The notes under the pieces: generated by a model
What the model saw: only the letters and a program-made list of their open reading frames with translations
Databases searched by the model: none
What the model was told of the DNA's origin: nothing
Translations under genes and position numbers: made by a program
In this document: positions 8,362 through 14,667 of the stretch, piece by piece
Position numbering within the stretch: position 1 is the first letter of the stretch
Layout of the letters: the number at the start of each line of letters is the position of its first letter
Assembly: GCF_001417735.1 (NCBI RefSeq)
Contig: NZ_BBUZ01000028.1
Coordinates: 62,001 to 126,000, forward strand
Length of the DNA: 64,000 nt
From: Streptomyces sp. NBRC 110028
GTDB taxonomy: Bacteria; Actinomycetota; Actinomycetes; Streptomycetales; Streptomycetaceae
Direction of reading: 5' to 3'

Positions 8362-8646
8362 GTGATCAAGAAGCTGCACGACATGGGCCTGCGCAGCGAG
8401 CACGCCTACACCGCCGCCATCACCTCCATCGGACTGTCCGTGCTGACGTGGAGTGCTTCGCTCCGCGCCGAGCCCGGCCGGGGCCTGGACCGGGCCGACC
8501 GGTGGGGCATCTTCGTCGGGGAGTGGGCGCCCACCCTCTTCGGCCTCGGCCTCGCGCTGTCCCACTACGAGCAGGAAGAGGGCTCGCTGATGGGCAAGGC
8601 GCACGCCGACGGGGAACGGCAGCGGCAGATGGCAGGCACCGCCTAG
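8362..8646 (+). CDS. Small integral membrane protein
   Basis: 94 aa. GTG start with an AAGGAG ribosome site 9 bp upstream; this decides against the longer in-frame ATG. Two hydrophobic segments are visible: AYTAAITSIGLSVLTW near residues 15-30 and WGIFVGEWAPTLFGLGLAL near 50-68. The tail is charged (HYEQEEGSL, KAHADGERQRQM). Probably a two-pass membrane protein with both ends in the cytoplasm. No family or function recognised. A bidirectional terminator follows. Confidence 0.65.
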   Translation: MIKKLHDMGLRSEHAYTAAITSIGLSVLTWSASLRAEPGRGLDRADRWGIFVGEWAPTLFGLGLALSHYEQEEGSLMGKAHADGERQRQMAGTA

Positions 8647-8660
8647 GTACGGGCACGACG

Positions 8661-8692
8661 AAGGGCTGACCTGCCCCGTCAGGTCAGCCCTT
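8661..8692. terminator. Bidirectional terminator
   Basis: AAGGGCTGACCTG pairs with CAGGTCAGCCCTT around a short CCCCGT loop. It lies between two convergent genes and overlaps the last codons of the leftward methyltransferase. Confidence 0.82.
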
Positions 8693-9856
8693 CGCGGTAC
8701 CGCTGATGCGGTCGGCCGCCTGCTCGGCGGCGTGCGGGCGTGACGTGGCCGACCAGCGTGGGCCCGTCTCCGGGTCCCGGCACCACGCGTACTGCCGGTC
8801 AGGCGTCACCGTCAGGCCGAAGTCGTACAGCTCGGGGCGCCCCTCGGCCAGCCACCAGTCCCAAGCCCGCTCCACCTCGTCCGCCAGGCGCCGGGGCCCG
8901 CCTTGGTGGGCGACCGTGGTGCCGTCGCCGATCGCGGCGAGCATCGCCCATGACGCCGAGCCGTCGTGGAGCCAGGCGTTCAGCCCGTCCTCGTCCTCGG
9001 CGGTCGTGATCTGTACGTCCGGCACGGTGACGCGCAGGGCGAACCGCAGGTGCCAGTCGTCGCGAAGGGGGGCCGGGTCCCGTGTGAACGGCCGTTCGTC
9101 CTCGCCCGGAGCGGCCCCCCGTACCCGCTCGAAGGGCCGACCGAGGTCCGTTCCCCGGGCGGGCATGAACGTGGCCAGGCCCTGCACCCACCCGCTGGCC
9201 GACCGGCCATCGTCGGCGACGGTGAGCGCGACGTGCCCGAGCCGCCCCCAGGGGATGACGATCCGGCCGCCAGGCCGGGTCTGCTCGACCCAGGCCCACG
9301 GGATGCGGTCGACCGCATAGGTGGCGATCACCCGGTCGTACGGCGCGCCCGCCGACCAGCCGTCGGCACCGTCGGCCACCCGCACGTCCACGTCCGCACC
9401 GGCCCGCTTGAGCCGCTCGGCCGCGGCCGCCGCCAGCTCGCTGTCCGCCTCGACGCTGACCACGGAGCCCGCCCGCCGGGCGAGTAACGCCGCGTTCCAG
9501 CCGGTGCCGGTGCCCAGTTCCAGCACCCGGTGGCCGGGCTCCAGGAGCAGGCGGTCGAGCATGTCGACCACGATCCCCTGCGCGGACAGACTGGAGGACG
9601 GCGCGCCGCCGCTGATCTCGGTGACCGCGGCCGTGTCCGGAGAGCCGTACACCTCGGCCGCCCACGCCTCGAAGGCGGTACCGCGGTCGATGGGCACGTA
9701 CGCCCGGCCATTCCAGCGCCAGAGCCGGTCCGGCGCGAAGGCGTGCCGCGGCACTTCGGCGACCGCGGTACGGATCCATGGGGACCGTCCGGGCCACGCG
9801 CCGCGCTGGTCCATGGCGGCGTCCAGCGCGGCGCGCAGCTCCTCTTGACCGGTCAC
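8684..9856 (-). CDS. Long PIMT (protein-isoaspartate O-methyltransferase)-type methyltransferase
   Basis: 390 aa from a GTG that overlaps the preceding gene's stop (GTGA). The N-terminus (RHAFAPDRLWRWNGRAYVPIDR) and SAM-binding core (RVLELGTGTGWNAALLA, about residues 109-125, then SVEADSELAAAAAERLK) match protein-L-isoaspartate methyltransferases. PIMTs methylate an Asp/isoAsp side chain, which then collapses to an aspartimide. Housekeeping PIMTs are about 210-230 aa; this one carries an extra C-terminal region of about 170 residues (Trp/Asp-rich), the form seen in RiPP-associated PIMT homologues. The usual SAPHMH segment reads SSSLSAQG here. Codon 124 (9487-9485) is TTA, so translation should need bldA tRNA. 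It is the last gene of a four-gene operon behind a 41-aa Asp-containing peptide. Confidence 0.8.
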   Translation of the reverse strand: MTGQEELRAALDAAMDQRGAWPGRSPWIRTAVAEVPRHAFAPDRLWRWNGRAYVPIDRGTAFEAWAAEVYGSPDTAAVTEISGGAPSSSLSAQGIVVDMLDRLLLEPGHRVLELGTGTGWNAALLARRAGSVVSVEADSELAAAAAERLKRAGADVDVRVADGADGWSAGAPYDRVIATYAVDRIPWAWVEQTRPGGRIVIPWGRLGHVALTVADDGRSASGWVQGLATFMPARGTDLGRPFERVRGAAPGEDERPFTRDPAPLRDDWHLRFALRVTVPDVQITTAEDEDGLNAWLHDGSASWAMLAAIGDGTTVAHQGGPRRLADEVERAWDWWLAEGRPELYDFGLTVTPDRQYAWCRDPETGPRWSATSRPHAAEQAADRISGTAKG

Positions 9857-9978
9857 TTCCGGTGCGTCCCGTTCCCGGGCTGCGGCGGCGGCACCTGCCC
9901 ATCGGAATTGCCCGGCGGGGGCTTGCCCTGGCTCGTGTCCGGCGGCGGCTTCTCGTGCTTCCCCACGGGGTGCCTCAT
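9853..9978 (-). CDS. 41-aa Lys/Pro-rich peptide, candidate RiPP precursor
   Basis: A real gene is supported by its junctions: its ATG overlaps the stop of the 59-aa gene (ATGA), and its TGA overlaps the methyltransferase GTG (GTGA). The peptide is very basic and low in complexity. It has three PPP triplets (residues 11-13, 20-22, 30-32), no Cys and no Leu/Ile/Phe/Tyr/Trp. It contains D14-T15, D26-G27 and N36-G37, the dipeptides most prone to PIMT-driven succinimide formation. Together with the PIMT-like enzyme next to it, this suggests the peptide is the methyltransferase substrate. It could instead be a small unstructured protein of another kind. No leader/core boundary or protease is evident. 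Confidence 0.68.
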   Translation of the reverse strand: MRHPVGKHEKPPPDTSQGKPPPGNSDGQVPPPQPGNGTHRK

Positions 9979-10154
9979 CCCGCACCGTCCGCCCGGGCCT
10001 GGCGCGTGGCCTCCTCGTAGGCGTGCAGCAGTCGCTCTCCGATCTCGCATCCGGCGCCGGGCGTGCGGCAGGCCGGGCAGCCTGCGGCGTGCTCGATGGC
10101 CGCGCGCCACGCCTCGTCGGCGAACAGGTCGGTGGCCGACTGGCTGCTCGTCAT
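9975..10154 (-). CDS. 59-aa Cys-containing small protein
   Basis: Starts at an ATG that overlaps the upstream stop (ATGA) and ends overlapping the 41-aa gene (ATGA). The sequence is helical with a H-x3-C-x2-C-x6-C cluster (HAAGCPACRTPGAGC, residues 22-36) and an amphipathic tail (ERLLHAYEEATRQARA). The CPAC motif suggests a small metal site or redox pair. It sits between the 198-aa Cys/His protein and the putative precursor peptide. I do not recognise a named family. The evidence for coding is the tight overlap on both sides and a natural amino-acid composition. Confidence 0.7.
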   Translation of the reverse strand: MTSSQSATDLFADEAWRAAIEHAAGCPACRTPGAGCEIGERLLHAYEEATRQARADGAG

Positions 10155-10747
10155 CGGGTCCTGCCTCGGTCAAGGGCGCGGCGCTGGGCGGCGGCCCGGG
10201 CCACGGCGTCGTGCGGGTAGTCCCGGGCGTGGGTGGGGCAGACGTAGACGGTCGCGCTGGCGACGCTGCCGCTGTGCTCCACGCTCACCTGTACCGGCTC
10301 GTCGGTGGGCAGCTGGCAGCGGTAGCAGAGCTGGCGGCCATCCGGGTGGGGACCGAGGACGTCCTTGACGGCCTGGGCCAGGGCCTCGTGCAGCTGCCGG
10401 ACGTCGGTGAGGCAGCGGTCGATACGGAAGGGCACCCGCCAGTACGTGCTGTGGCCGGTCGTCCAGGAGGCGGGCGGTACGCCGAGGAGCGTTCCCTCGT
10501 CGGCGAGTTCGGTGAGGACGCGTACCTGCCGGATGTGCCAGCTGCGGGCGGTGCCGATGCCGATCAGCCAGTACGTCTTGCCGTAGGTGTCGTCCTGGAT
10601 CACGGCGCCGGTGTTCGGGCCGAGGAGTCCAAGGGCGCGGTCCGCTACCGCTGTGGGTGCGGATACGGCGTCCCACCATTCGCCCACCGGTAACACCTCG
10701 ATGTCCTCGGTGTTCGGCGGTGTCCACGGCAGGGCGTTGGTCCTCAT
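10151..10747 (-). CDS. Uncharacterised 198-aa protein with C-terminal CxxC...CxxH pair
   Basis: First gene of the four-gene operon; its stop overlaps the next start by 4 nt. The chosen ATG has GGAG 6-7 nt upstream; an ATG 12 bp further up has none. The N-terminal two thirds is a soluble alpha/beta region (NTGAVIQDDTYGKTYWLIGIGTARSWHI). The last third has CYRC and CPTH about 30 residues apart, consistent with a zinc ribbon. Codon 19 (10693-10691) is a TTA leucine codon, so expression should depend on bldA. No enzymatic motif is recognised; a role as a cofactor or recognition protein for the peptide/methyltransferase pair is inference from position only. Confidence 0.7.
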   Translation of the reverse strand: MRTNALPWTPPNTEDIEVLPVGEWWDAVSAPTAVADRALGLLGPNTGAVIQDDTYGKTYWLIGIGTARSWHIRQVRVLTELADEGTLLGVPPASWTTGHSTYWRVPFRIDRCLTDVRQLHEALAQAVKDVLGPHPDGRQLCYRCQLPTDEPVQVSVEHSGSVASATVYVCPTHARDYPHDAVARAAAQRRALDRGRTR

Positions 10748-10802
10748 GGTCGGCTCCATGTACGGGCGGTGTGCTGACCGTCACATCGTGTCGACCGGGG
10801 AA

Positions 10803-10839
10803 GGCCCGCGCGTTCACAGTTTGTGAACAAGCGCGGGCC
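10803..10839. terminator. Hairpin after the XRE regulator, containing a GTTCACA/TGTGAAC dyad
   Basis: Outer arms GGCCCGCGC and GCGCGGGCC enclose the perfect dyad GTTCACA-gtt-TGTGAAC (10812-10828). It begins 6 bp after the regulator's stop and lies upstream of the four-gene operon, so it could terminate, regulate or both. Confidence 0.65.
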
Positions 10840-10844
10840 CAGTG

Positions 10845-12053
10845 TCACCCCACCCCGCACCAGCGCGCGTACTCGCGCAGCTCCTCCGACAGGCGCGACT
10901 GCGCTCGAAGCATCGTCGCCACCGTCTCATGCACATACGGGTCGTACCGCTCCTGTTGAGGTGCCACCTCCCGAGCATTCTGCAGCGACTTCATCGCATC
11001 GTCGTGATCCGCCGTCCATACCGCCGCCCGAGCGCGGTTCGCCCAGTACCGGGCCACATGCGCCACCGTGGGATAGGACTCGGGTACCTCGACCGCGCGG
11101 GCCCGCTCCATCGCCAAGTCGTGCTCATTGCGGTCAGCGGCCGACGACACCCCGACCAGCCCCACGTAGAACGGGCCGAAGCCCAGACCGAAGCTGTCGG
11201 TCTCGCCCAGCTCGTCTGCTATCCCCTTGGCTTCCTCCAGGCGGGCGTTCGACTCGTCGCCGTCCCCGCGCCCGGACGCCAAGATGGCCGCCTTCAAATG
11301 CAGCGTGCCCAGCACCGCGCGGGTAGGCCGCTCCCGTCCCTCGGGGAAGTCACGGACCGCCAACTCGGCCAGGCGCATGCCCGCGTCCGCGAGTCCGCCG
11401 TCCAGCGCCAGCTGTCCGCGCAGCACCCGTTCCACCGCGACCCAGCGGGGATCTGCGCCGCGCAGCGCGGCGTGCTCCATGCGGGTCAGAGCCAGCCGCG
11501 AGAGGTCCATGTACCCGAGCCGGTAGGCGACCACCTCGGCGGTGTGGGCTGCCTCGGCCTGTAACCATCGGAGGCGCGCGAGGTCCGCCGGGACCGCGAA
11601 GATCTCGGCGGCATGCGCCAGTTCTCGGATGAGTGGCGGCAGCGTGGTGGCCAGCGGCAGGAACTCAGCGTCCAGCCGTCGCTGACGCGCCGCCATGACG
11701 TCCCTCTCCAGCGCGGGCAGAGCCCGGGGCGGCGGGTCGCCCAGCTCGGACGGCGCATCCCACAGGCTGAGCGTGCTGCCCAACGGTGCGATCACCGCGT
11801 CGAGCTGGTCCTGCTGAAGCTGCTTGATGTACGGCTGCCCGCGCAACACAGCGACGCTGACGCTCAGGGCGCGCGCTACCGATCCGAGCAGTTGCTCGCT
11901 GGGTGACCGTTCGCCCTTCTCGATCTGGCACAGCATCGAGGGGGACGCGTGCGCCCGTTGGCCGAGTTCTCGCAGCGTGAATCCTCGGATGAGACGCTGC
12001 TCTTTCAGCCGCGCTCCAACGGTTCCCGGGCGTGCCTCAGTGCCATCTGACAT
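10845..12053 (-). CDS. XRE-family regulator with TPR-like C-terminal region
   Basis: 402 aa, cytoplasmic. ATG with GGAG 5 nt upstream. The HTH at residues about 9-65 (GARLKEQRLIRGFTLRELGQRAHASPSMLCQIEKGERSPS) is a clear Cro/C1 type. The remaining 330 residues are helical repeats resembling the TPR-like sensory part of Streptomyces multi-domain XRE regulators. Codon 164 (11564-11562) is TTA, so the protein should appear late, under bldA control. It lies immediately upstream of and in the same direction as the four-gene peptide/methyltransferase operon, and is therefore its likely regulator. A perfect 9-bp-arm palindrome 8 bp before its start is a candidate autoregulatory site. Confidence 0.85.
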   Translation of the reverse strand: MSDGTEARPGTVGARLKEQRLIRGFTLRELGQRAHASPSMLCQIEKGERSPSEQLLGSVARALSVSVAVLRGQPYIKQLQQDQLDAVIAPLGSTLSLWDAPSELGDPPPRALPALERDVMAARQRRLDAEFLPLATTLPPLIRELAHAAEIFAVPADLARLRWLQAEAAHTAEVVAYRLGYMDLSRLALTRMEHAALRGADPRWVAVERVLRGQLALDGGLADAGMRLAELAVRDFPEGRERPTRAVLGTLHLKAAILASGRGDGDESNARLEEAKGIADELGETDSFGLGFGPFYVGLVGVSSAADRNEHDLAMERARAVEVPESYPTVAHVARYWANRARAAVWTADHDDAMKSLQNAREVAPQQERYDPYVHETVATMLRAQSRLSEELREYARWCGVG

Positions 12054-12060
12054 GATGACT

Positions 12061-12087
12061 CCGTTCCGACGTCGACACTCGGAACGG
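12061..12087. promoter_or_regulatory. Perfect palindrome before the XRE gene
   Basis: CCGTTCCGA (12061-12069) and TCGGAACGG (12079-12087) are exact reverse complements with a 9-bp spacer. The dyad ends 8 bp from the XRE start codon, so it could be the regulator's operator or a 5'UTR stem. Confidence 0.6.
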
Positions 12088-12116
12088 TACCCGCGGTCGG
12101 CTCCGCCGGTACGTGA

Positions 12117-12142
12117 ACGGCCCCCATTTCGGTGGGGGCCGT
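12117..12142. terminator. Hairpin between pseudogene remnant and XRE gene
   Basis: ACGGCCCCCA pairs with TGGGGGCCGT around a TTTCGG loop; ten perfect base pairs. Confidence 0.7.
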
Positions 12143-12166
12143 CGCGCTTCCTTGACACGGCGAAGA

Positions 12167-12200
12167 GCCCCTCGCCCGGCCCGCAGGCCAGACGAGGGGC
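12167..12200. terminator. Hairpin just downstream of the collagen-like remnant
   Basis: GCCCCTCG and CGAGGGGC are separated by 18 bp with a further GC stem inside. It starts 9 bp after the leftward stop at 12209. Confidence 0.55.
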
Positions 12201-12208
12201 ATCACGTA

Positions 12209-12482
12209 TCAGAGGCGCCGCCGGTCCGGGGCCAGTGCGGTGGGCGTCGGCTCCGGCTGAGGCGCGCCATCCTTCCGGCATACCAGCGCATCCGGGTCCC
12301 AGCTCGGTGCCTGGAGGTTGTACCCATCCGGGCACGTCTGCCCGTCGTGGCCGTCGGCACCGTTCTTCCCGTACGCGCCCGTCCGAGCTGTGCGCGCCCG
12401 TCGGCCCAGGCGATCCTGATGGTCCAGGCGGGCCGGCCGGACCACGCGGAGCGGTGGATCCGGATCTCGCGGTGGTAGTCAT
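12209..12482 (-). pseudogene. Phage-type collagen-like (G-x-y) gene, frameshifted
   Basis: One frame reads GPAGPPGPSGSPGPTGA, six uninterrupted G-x-y triplets. The next frame then continues GAYGKNGADGHDGQTCPDGY and ends with a Cys-containing tail (SWDPDALVCRKDG). Such collagen-like segments with a CPDGY...PDALVC tail are familiar from small membrane or tail-associated proteins of actinophages. The break lies in a 19-bp near-duplication (12374-12402); removing 19 bp joins the two frames so that G-x-y continues without a gap (PTG AYG KNG). It therefore looks like a recent frameshift. The start codon has only a poor ribosome site, so the 5' end may also be missing. Confidence 0.6.
12374..12402. 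repeat. 10-bp direct repeat spaced 19 bp at the frameshift
   Basis: CGCGCCCGTC occurs at 12374-12383 and 12393-12402. One repeat plus the 9-bp spacer equals the 19 bp that must be removed to restore the collagen-like frame. Confidence 0.75.
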
Positions 12483-12534
12483 CGCGGGTCCGATCGTCGA
12501 TGCCCACCAGCCGATCGACGTATTTCGGACGCAC
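12454..12534 (-). pseudogene. Possible tyrosine-integrase core-binding fragment
   Basis: The frame reads KYVDRLVGIDDRTRDDYHRE followed by IRIH. This resembles the SAM-like core-binding domain of phage tyrosine integrases, where a helix ending in T(R)xDY(R)RE is followed by an H and a conserved hydrophobic end. Only about 27 codons are recognisable, with no catalytic RHRY region. It overlaps the start of the collagen-like remnant in another frame and abuts the tRNA-His 3' side, the classical place for an integrase. Similarity judged by eye only. Confidence 0.3.
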
Positions 12535-12535
12535 C

Positions 12536-12569
12536 AAGGCCCTGACCCGCTTTCGCAGGTCAGGGCCTT
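12536..12569. terminator. Hairpin downstream of tRNA-His
   Basis: Perfect 12-bp arms AAGGCCCTGACC and GGTCAGGGCCTT around a 10-bp loop, 10 bp beyond the tRNA 3' end on the minus strand. Confidence 0.75.
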
Positions 12570-12579
12570 GATCGTTCAG

Positions 12580-12653
12580 GGTGAGTAACGGGACTTGAAC
12601 CCGCGACATCCTGGACCACAACCAGGTGCTCTACCAGCTGAGCTATACCCACC
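12580..12653 (-). tRNA. tRNA-His (GTG anticodon)
   Basis: The minus strand folds as a full cloverleaf: acceptor GTGGGTA/TACTCAC, D arm GCTC/GAGC, anticodon stem CCTGG/CCAGG around TTGTGGT (anticodon GTG), and T arm GCGGG/CCCGT with TTCAAGT. The extra G at position -1 (12653) opposite C73 is the histidine identity element. CC but no A of the CCA end is encoded. Confidence 0.96.
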
Positions 12654-12685
12654 ATGACCGGTGCTTTCCGCACCGGCCGAGAAAA

Positions 12686-12691
12686 AGTATA
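12686..12691 (-). promoter_or_regulatory. Candidate -10 element for tRNA-His
   Basis: TATACT on the minus strand, 33 bp upstream of the tRNA 5' end; an AT-rich patch in very GC-rich surroundings. No clear -35. Confidence 0.45.
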
Positions 12692-12708
12692 CAGGCTCGG
12701 CGGGGGTG

Positions 12709-12742
12709 CTCGCTCCCGGCTTTCACGCGTGCCGGGAGCGAG
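12709..12742. terminator. Terminator of orn
   Basis: CTCGCTCCCGGC and GCCGGGAGCGAG are perfect 12-bp arms with a 10-bp loop, starting 3 bp after the orn stop codon. Confidence 0.8.
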
Positions 12743-12745
12743 TCG

Positions 12746-13354
12746 CTACGGCTGCCGGGCGGGCAGGACGTGGCGGGCCGCGATGGACTTCGCCGTGTCC
12801 GAGTCCGGTCCGGGCCGGGGGACGAAGACGGCCTCCCGGTAGTAGCGCAGTTCGGCGATCGACTCGTGGATGTCGGCGAGCGCGCGGTGATTGCCGTTCT
12901 TCTTCGGGCTGTTGAAGTAGGCCCGCGGATACCAGCGGCGGGCCAGCTCCTTGATCGAGGAGACGTCGACGATCCGGTAGTGGAGGTACGCCTCAAGCGT
13001 CGGCATGTCCCGCAGGAGGAAACCGCGGTCGGTGGAGACCGAGTTTCCGCACAGCGGGGCCTTGCCGGCGTCCGGGACGTGCTCGCGGATGTACGCCAGG
13101 ACCTGCGCCTCGGCATCCGCCAGCGTGGTCCCGCCGTCCAGCTCCGCGAGCAGCCCGGAAGCCGTGTGCATCTCCCGCACCACCTCGGGCATGGTGGTCA
13201 GCGCCTCGGCGGGCGGCCGGACAACGATGTCCACGCCGTCGCCCAGGATGTTCAGCTCGGAGTCCGTGACCAGTGCGGCCACCTCGATGAGCGCGTCGTC
13301 GATCAGCGAGAGCCCGGTCATCTCGCAGTCGATCCACACCATGCGATCGTTCAT
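12746..13354 (-). CDS. orn: Oligoribonuclease
   Basis: 202 aa. A DEDDh 3'-5' exoribonuclease that degrades 2-5 nt RNAs and linear dinucleotides such as pGpG, linking RNA turnover to c-di-GMP decay. Visible motifs: WIDCEMTGL (ExoI, catalytic D/E) at residues 7-15, the central CGNSVSTDRGFL (ExoII) and the HRALADIHES (ExoIII, H and D) near 158. ATG preceded by GGTGAG. The size fits the family (about 180-215 aa). It lies directly downstream of and co-directional with adpA, 5 bp apart, the conserved Streptomyces adpA-ornA arrangement. Loss of Orn in Streptomyces is known to impair growth and sporulation. Confidence 0.95.
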   Translation of the reverse strand: MNDRMVWIDCEMTGLSLIDDALIEVAALVTDSELNILGDGVDIVVRPPAEALTTMPEVVREMHTASGLLAELDGGTTLADAEAQVLAYIREHVPDAGKAPLCGNSVSTDRGFLLRDMPTLEAYLHYRIVDVSSIKELARRWYPRAYFNSPKKNGNHRALADIHESIAELRYYREAVFVPRPGPDSDTAKSIAARHVLPARQP

Positions 13355-13359
13355 GCGTC

Positions 13360-14667
13360 TCACCCTACGGGGCGTTCCCGCTGGCCGGGCAGGGTCGGAC
13401 GGCCCGGGGCGCGGCCCGTGGCCTGCTCGGGCAGGCGAGGGGCGTACGCATCGGATTCCGGCTTGCCCGCTTCCGTACCGCCCGGTGGATGCGGCGAGTG
13501 CGGAGGGTGATGGTGGTGGCTCGTATGGGTGACGGGACCTCCGGGTCGGCGCAGCGGCATGGTGTGGTCCCCGGCGCGCTGTTCGAGCACCTCGGTGCGG
13601 TCGCCGCCGCCGAGCCGTTCGGCCCGCTCCAGCCGGTCCGGGGCGCCGCCCTGGGGCCTGCGGGCCCGGTACGCGGCCCGGTAGGCGGCCGGGGAGGACC
13701 CCAGCTGCCGCCGGAAGTGCCCGCGCAGCGCGACCGGGGACCGGAAGCCGCAGCGCCCGGCGACCTCGTCGACCGAGTAGTCGGAGGTCTCCAGGAGTCG
13801 CTGGGCCTGCAGCACCCGCTGGGTGATCAGCCACTGGAGTGGAGCGCTCCCAGTGAGCGACCGGAACCGGCGGTCGAAGGTGCGCCGGCTCATATAGGCG
13901 CGGGCGGCCAGGGCCTCGACGTCGAACTGCTCGTGCAGGTGCTCGAGCGCCCACGCCACGACCTCGGCGAGCGGATCCGCGCCGATCTCCTCTGGTAACG
14001 ACCTGTCCAGGTAGCGCTCCTGCCCTCCGCTGCGGCGCGGTGGCACGACGAGCCGGCGGGCCAGGGCCCCCGCGGCGTCCGCGCCGTGGTCGGTGCGCAC
14101 GATGTGCAGGCACAGGTCGATCCCGGCGGCGGTGCCCGCCGAGGTCAGTACGTCGCCGTCGTCCACGAACAGCTCACGCGGATCCACGTGGACGGATGGG
14201 TAGCGCTTGGCGAGCGTCGGCGCGTACATCCAGTGCGTGGTCGCCGGGCGGCCGTCGAGCAGCCCCGCGGCGGCCAGTACGAAGGCCCCGGTGCACAGGC
14301 CCACGATGCGCGCGCCCTCCTCGTGCGCGCGCCGTAGCGCGTCGAGCGCGGCGGCCGGTGGCGGCTGGGTGATCGACCGCCAGGCCGGTACGACGACGGT
14401 TCCGGCCCGGGACAGTGCCTCCAGGCCGTATGGTGCGGTCAGTTCCAGTCCGCCAGTCGTTCGCAGTGGCACATCTTCGCCCGCGCACACCAGCAATCGG
14501 TACCGAGGGACACCGGCGTCCTGCCGGTCGATACCGAAGACGGAGAGCGGGATGGAGCTTTCGAAGATCGGTCCGCCGCTGAACAGCAGCACCGCGACGA
14601 TTTCTCGTCGCCGGCGTCCGGAGAGCTTGCGCGAGGTCTCCGGTACGGTCGTGGAGTCCTGGCTCAT
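13360..14667 (-). CDS. adpA: AdpA, global AraC-family regulator of development
   Basis: 435 aa. The N-terminal ThiJ/DJ-1/PfpI-like dimerisation domain (about 24-195; LLFSGGPIFESSIPLSVFGIDRQDAGVPRY, GLCTGAFVLAAAGLLDGRPATTHW) and C-terminal AraC/XylS double HTH (about 245-330; SRRTFDRRFRSLTGSAPLQWL) match Streptomyces AdpA almost word for word. Codon 224 (13998-13996), between the domains, is TTA: the conserved bldA-dependent leucine codon. AdpA activates and represses hundreds of genes for sporulation and secondary metabolism. The tail is His/Pro-rich (residues about 378-397), a variable part of the family. A long intergenic leader of nearly 500 bp precedes it, as in other species, and orn follows in the same direction. 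Confidence 0.97.
   Translation of the reverse strand: MSQDSTTVPETSRKLSGRRRREIVAVLLFSGGPIFESSIPLSVFGIDRQDAGVPRYRLLVCAGEDVPLRTTGGLELTAPYGLEALSRAGTVVVPAWRSITQPPPAAALDALRRAHEEGARIVGLCTGAFVLAAAGLLDGRPATTHWMYAPTLAKRYPSVHVDPRELFVDDGDVLTSAGTAAGIDLCLHIVRTDHGADAAGALARRLVVPPRRSGGQERYLDRSLPEEIGADPLAEVVAWALEHLHEQFDVEALAARAYMSRRTFDRRFRSLTGSAPLQWLITQRVLQAQRLLETSDYSVDEVAGRCGFRSPVALRGHFRRQLGSSPAAYRAAYRARRPQGGAPDRLERAERLGGGDRTEVLEQRAGDHTMPLRRPGGPVTHTSHHHHPPHSPHPPGGTEAGKPESDAYAPRLPEQATGRAPGRPTLPGQRERPVG

Noticed and set aside
12202..12621. Open frame reading through the tRNA-His complement
   Set aside because: It starts inside the tRNA and has no ribosome site; only a short fragment (12454-12534) is kept as a possible integrase remnant.
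13838..13851. GTGGAGCGCTCCCA inside adpA, 12/14 to the CebR box
   Set aside because: It lies within conserved AdpA codons far from any promoter; the match is a by-product of the amino-acid sequence.
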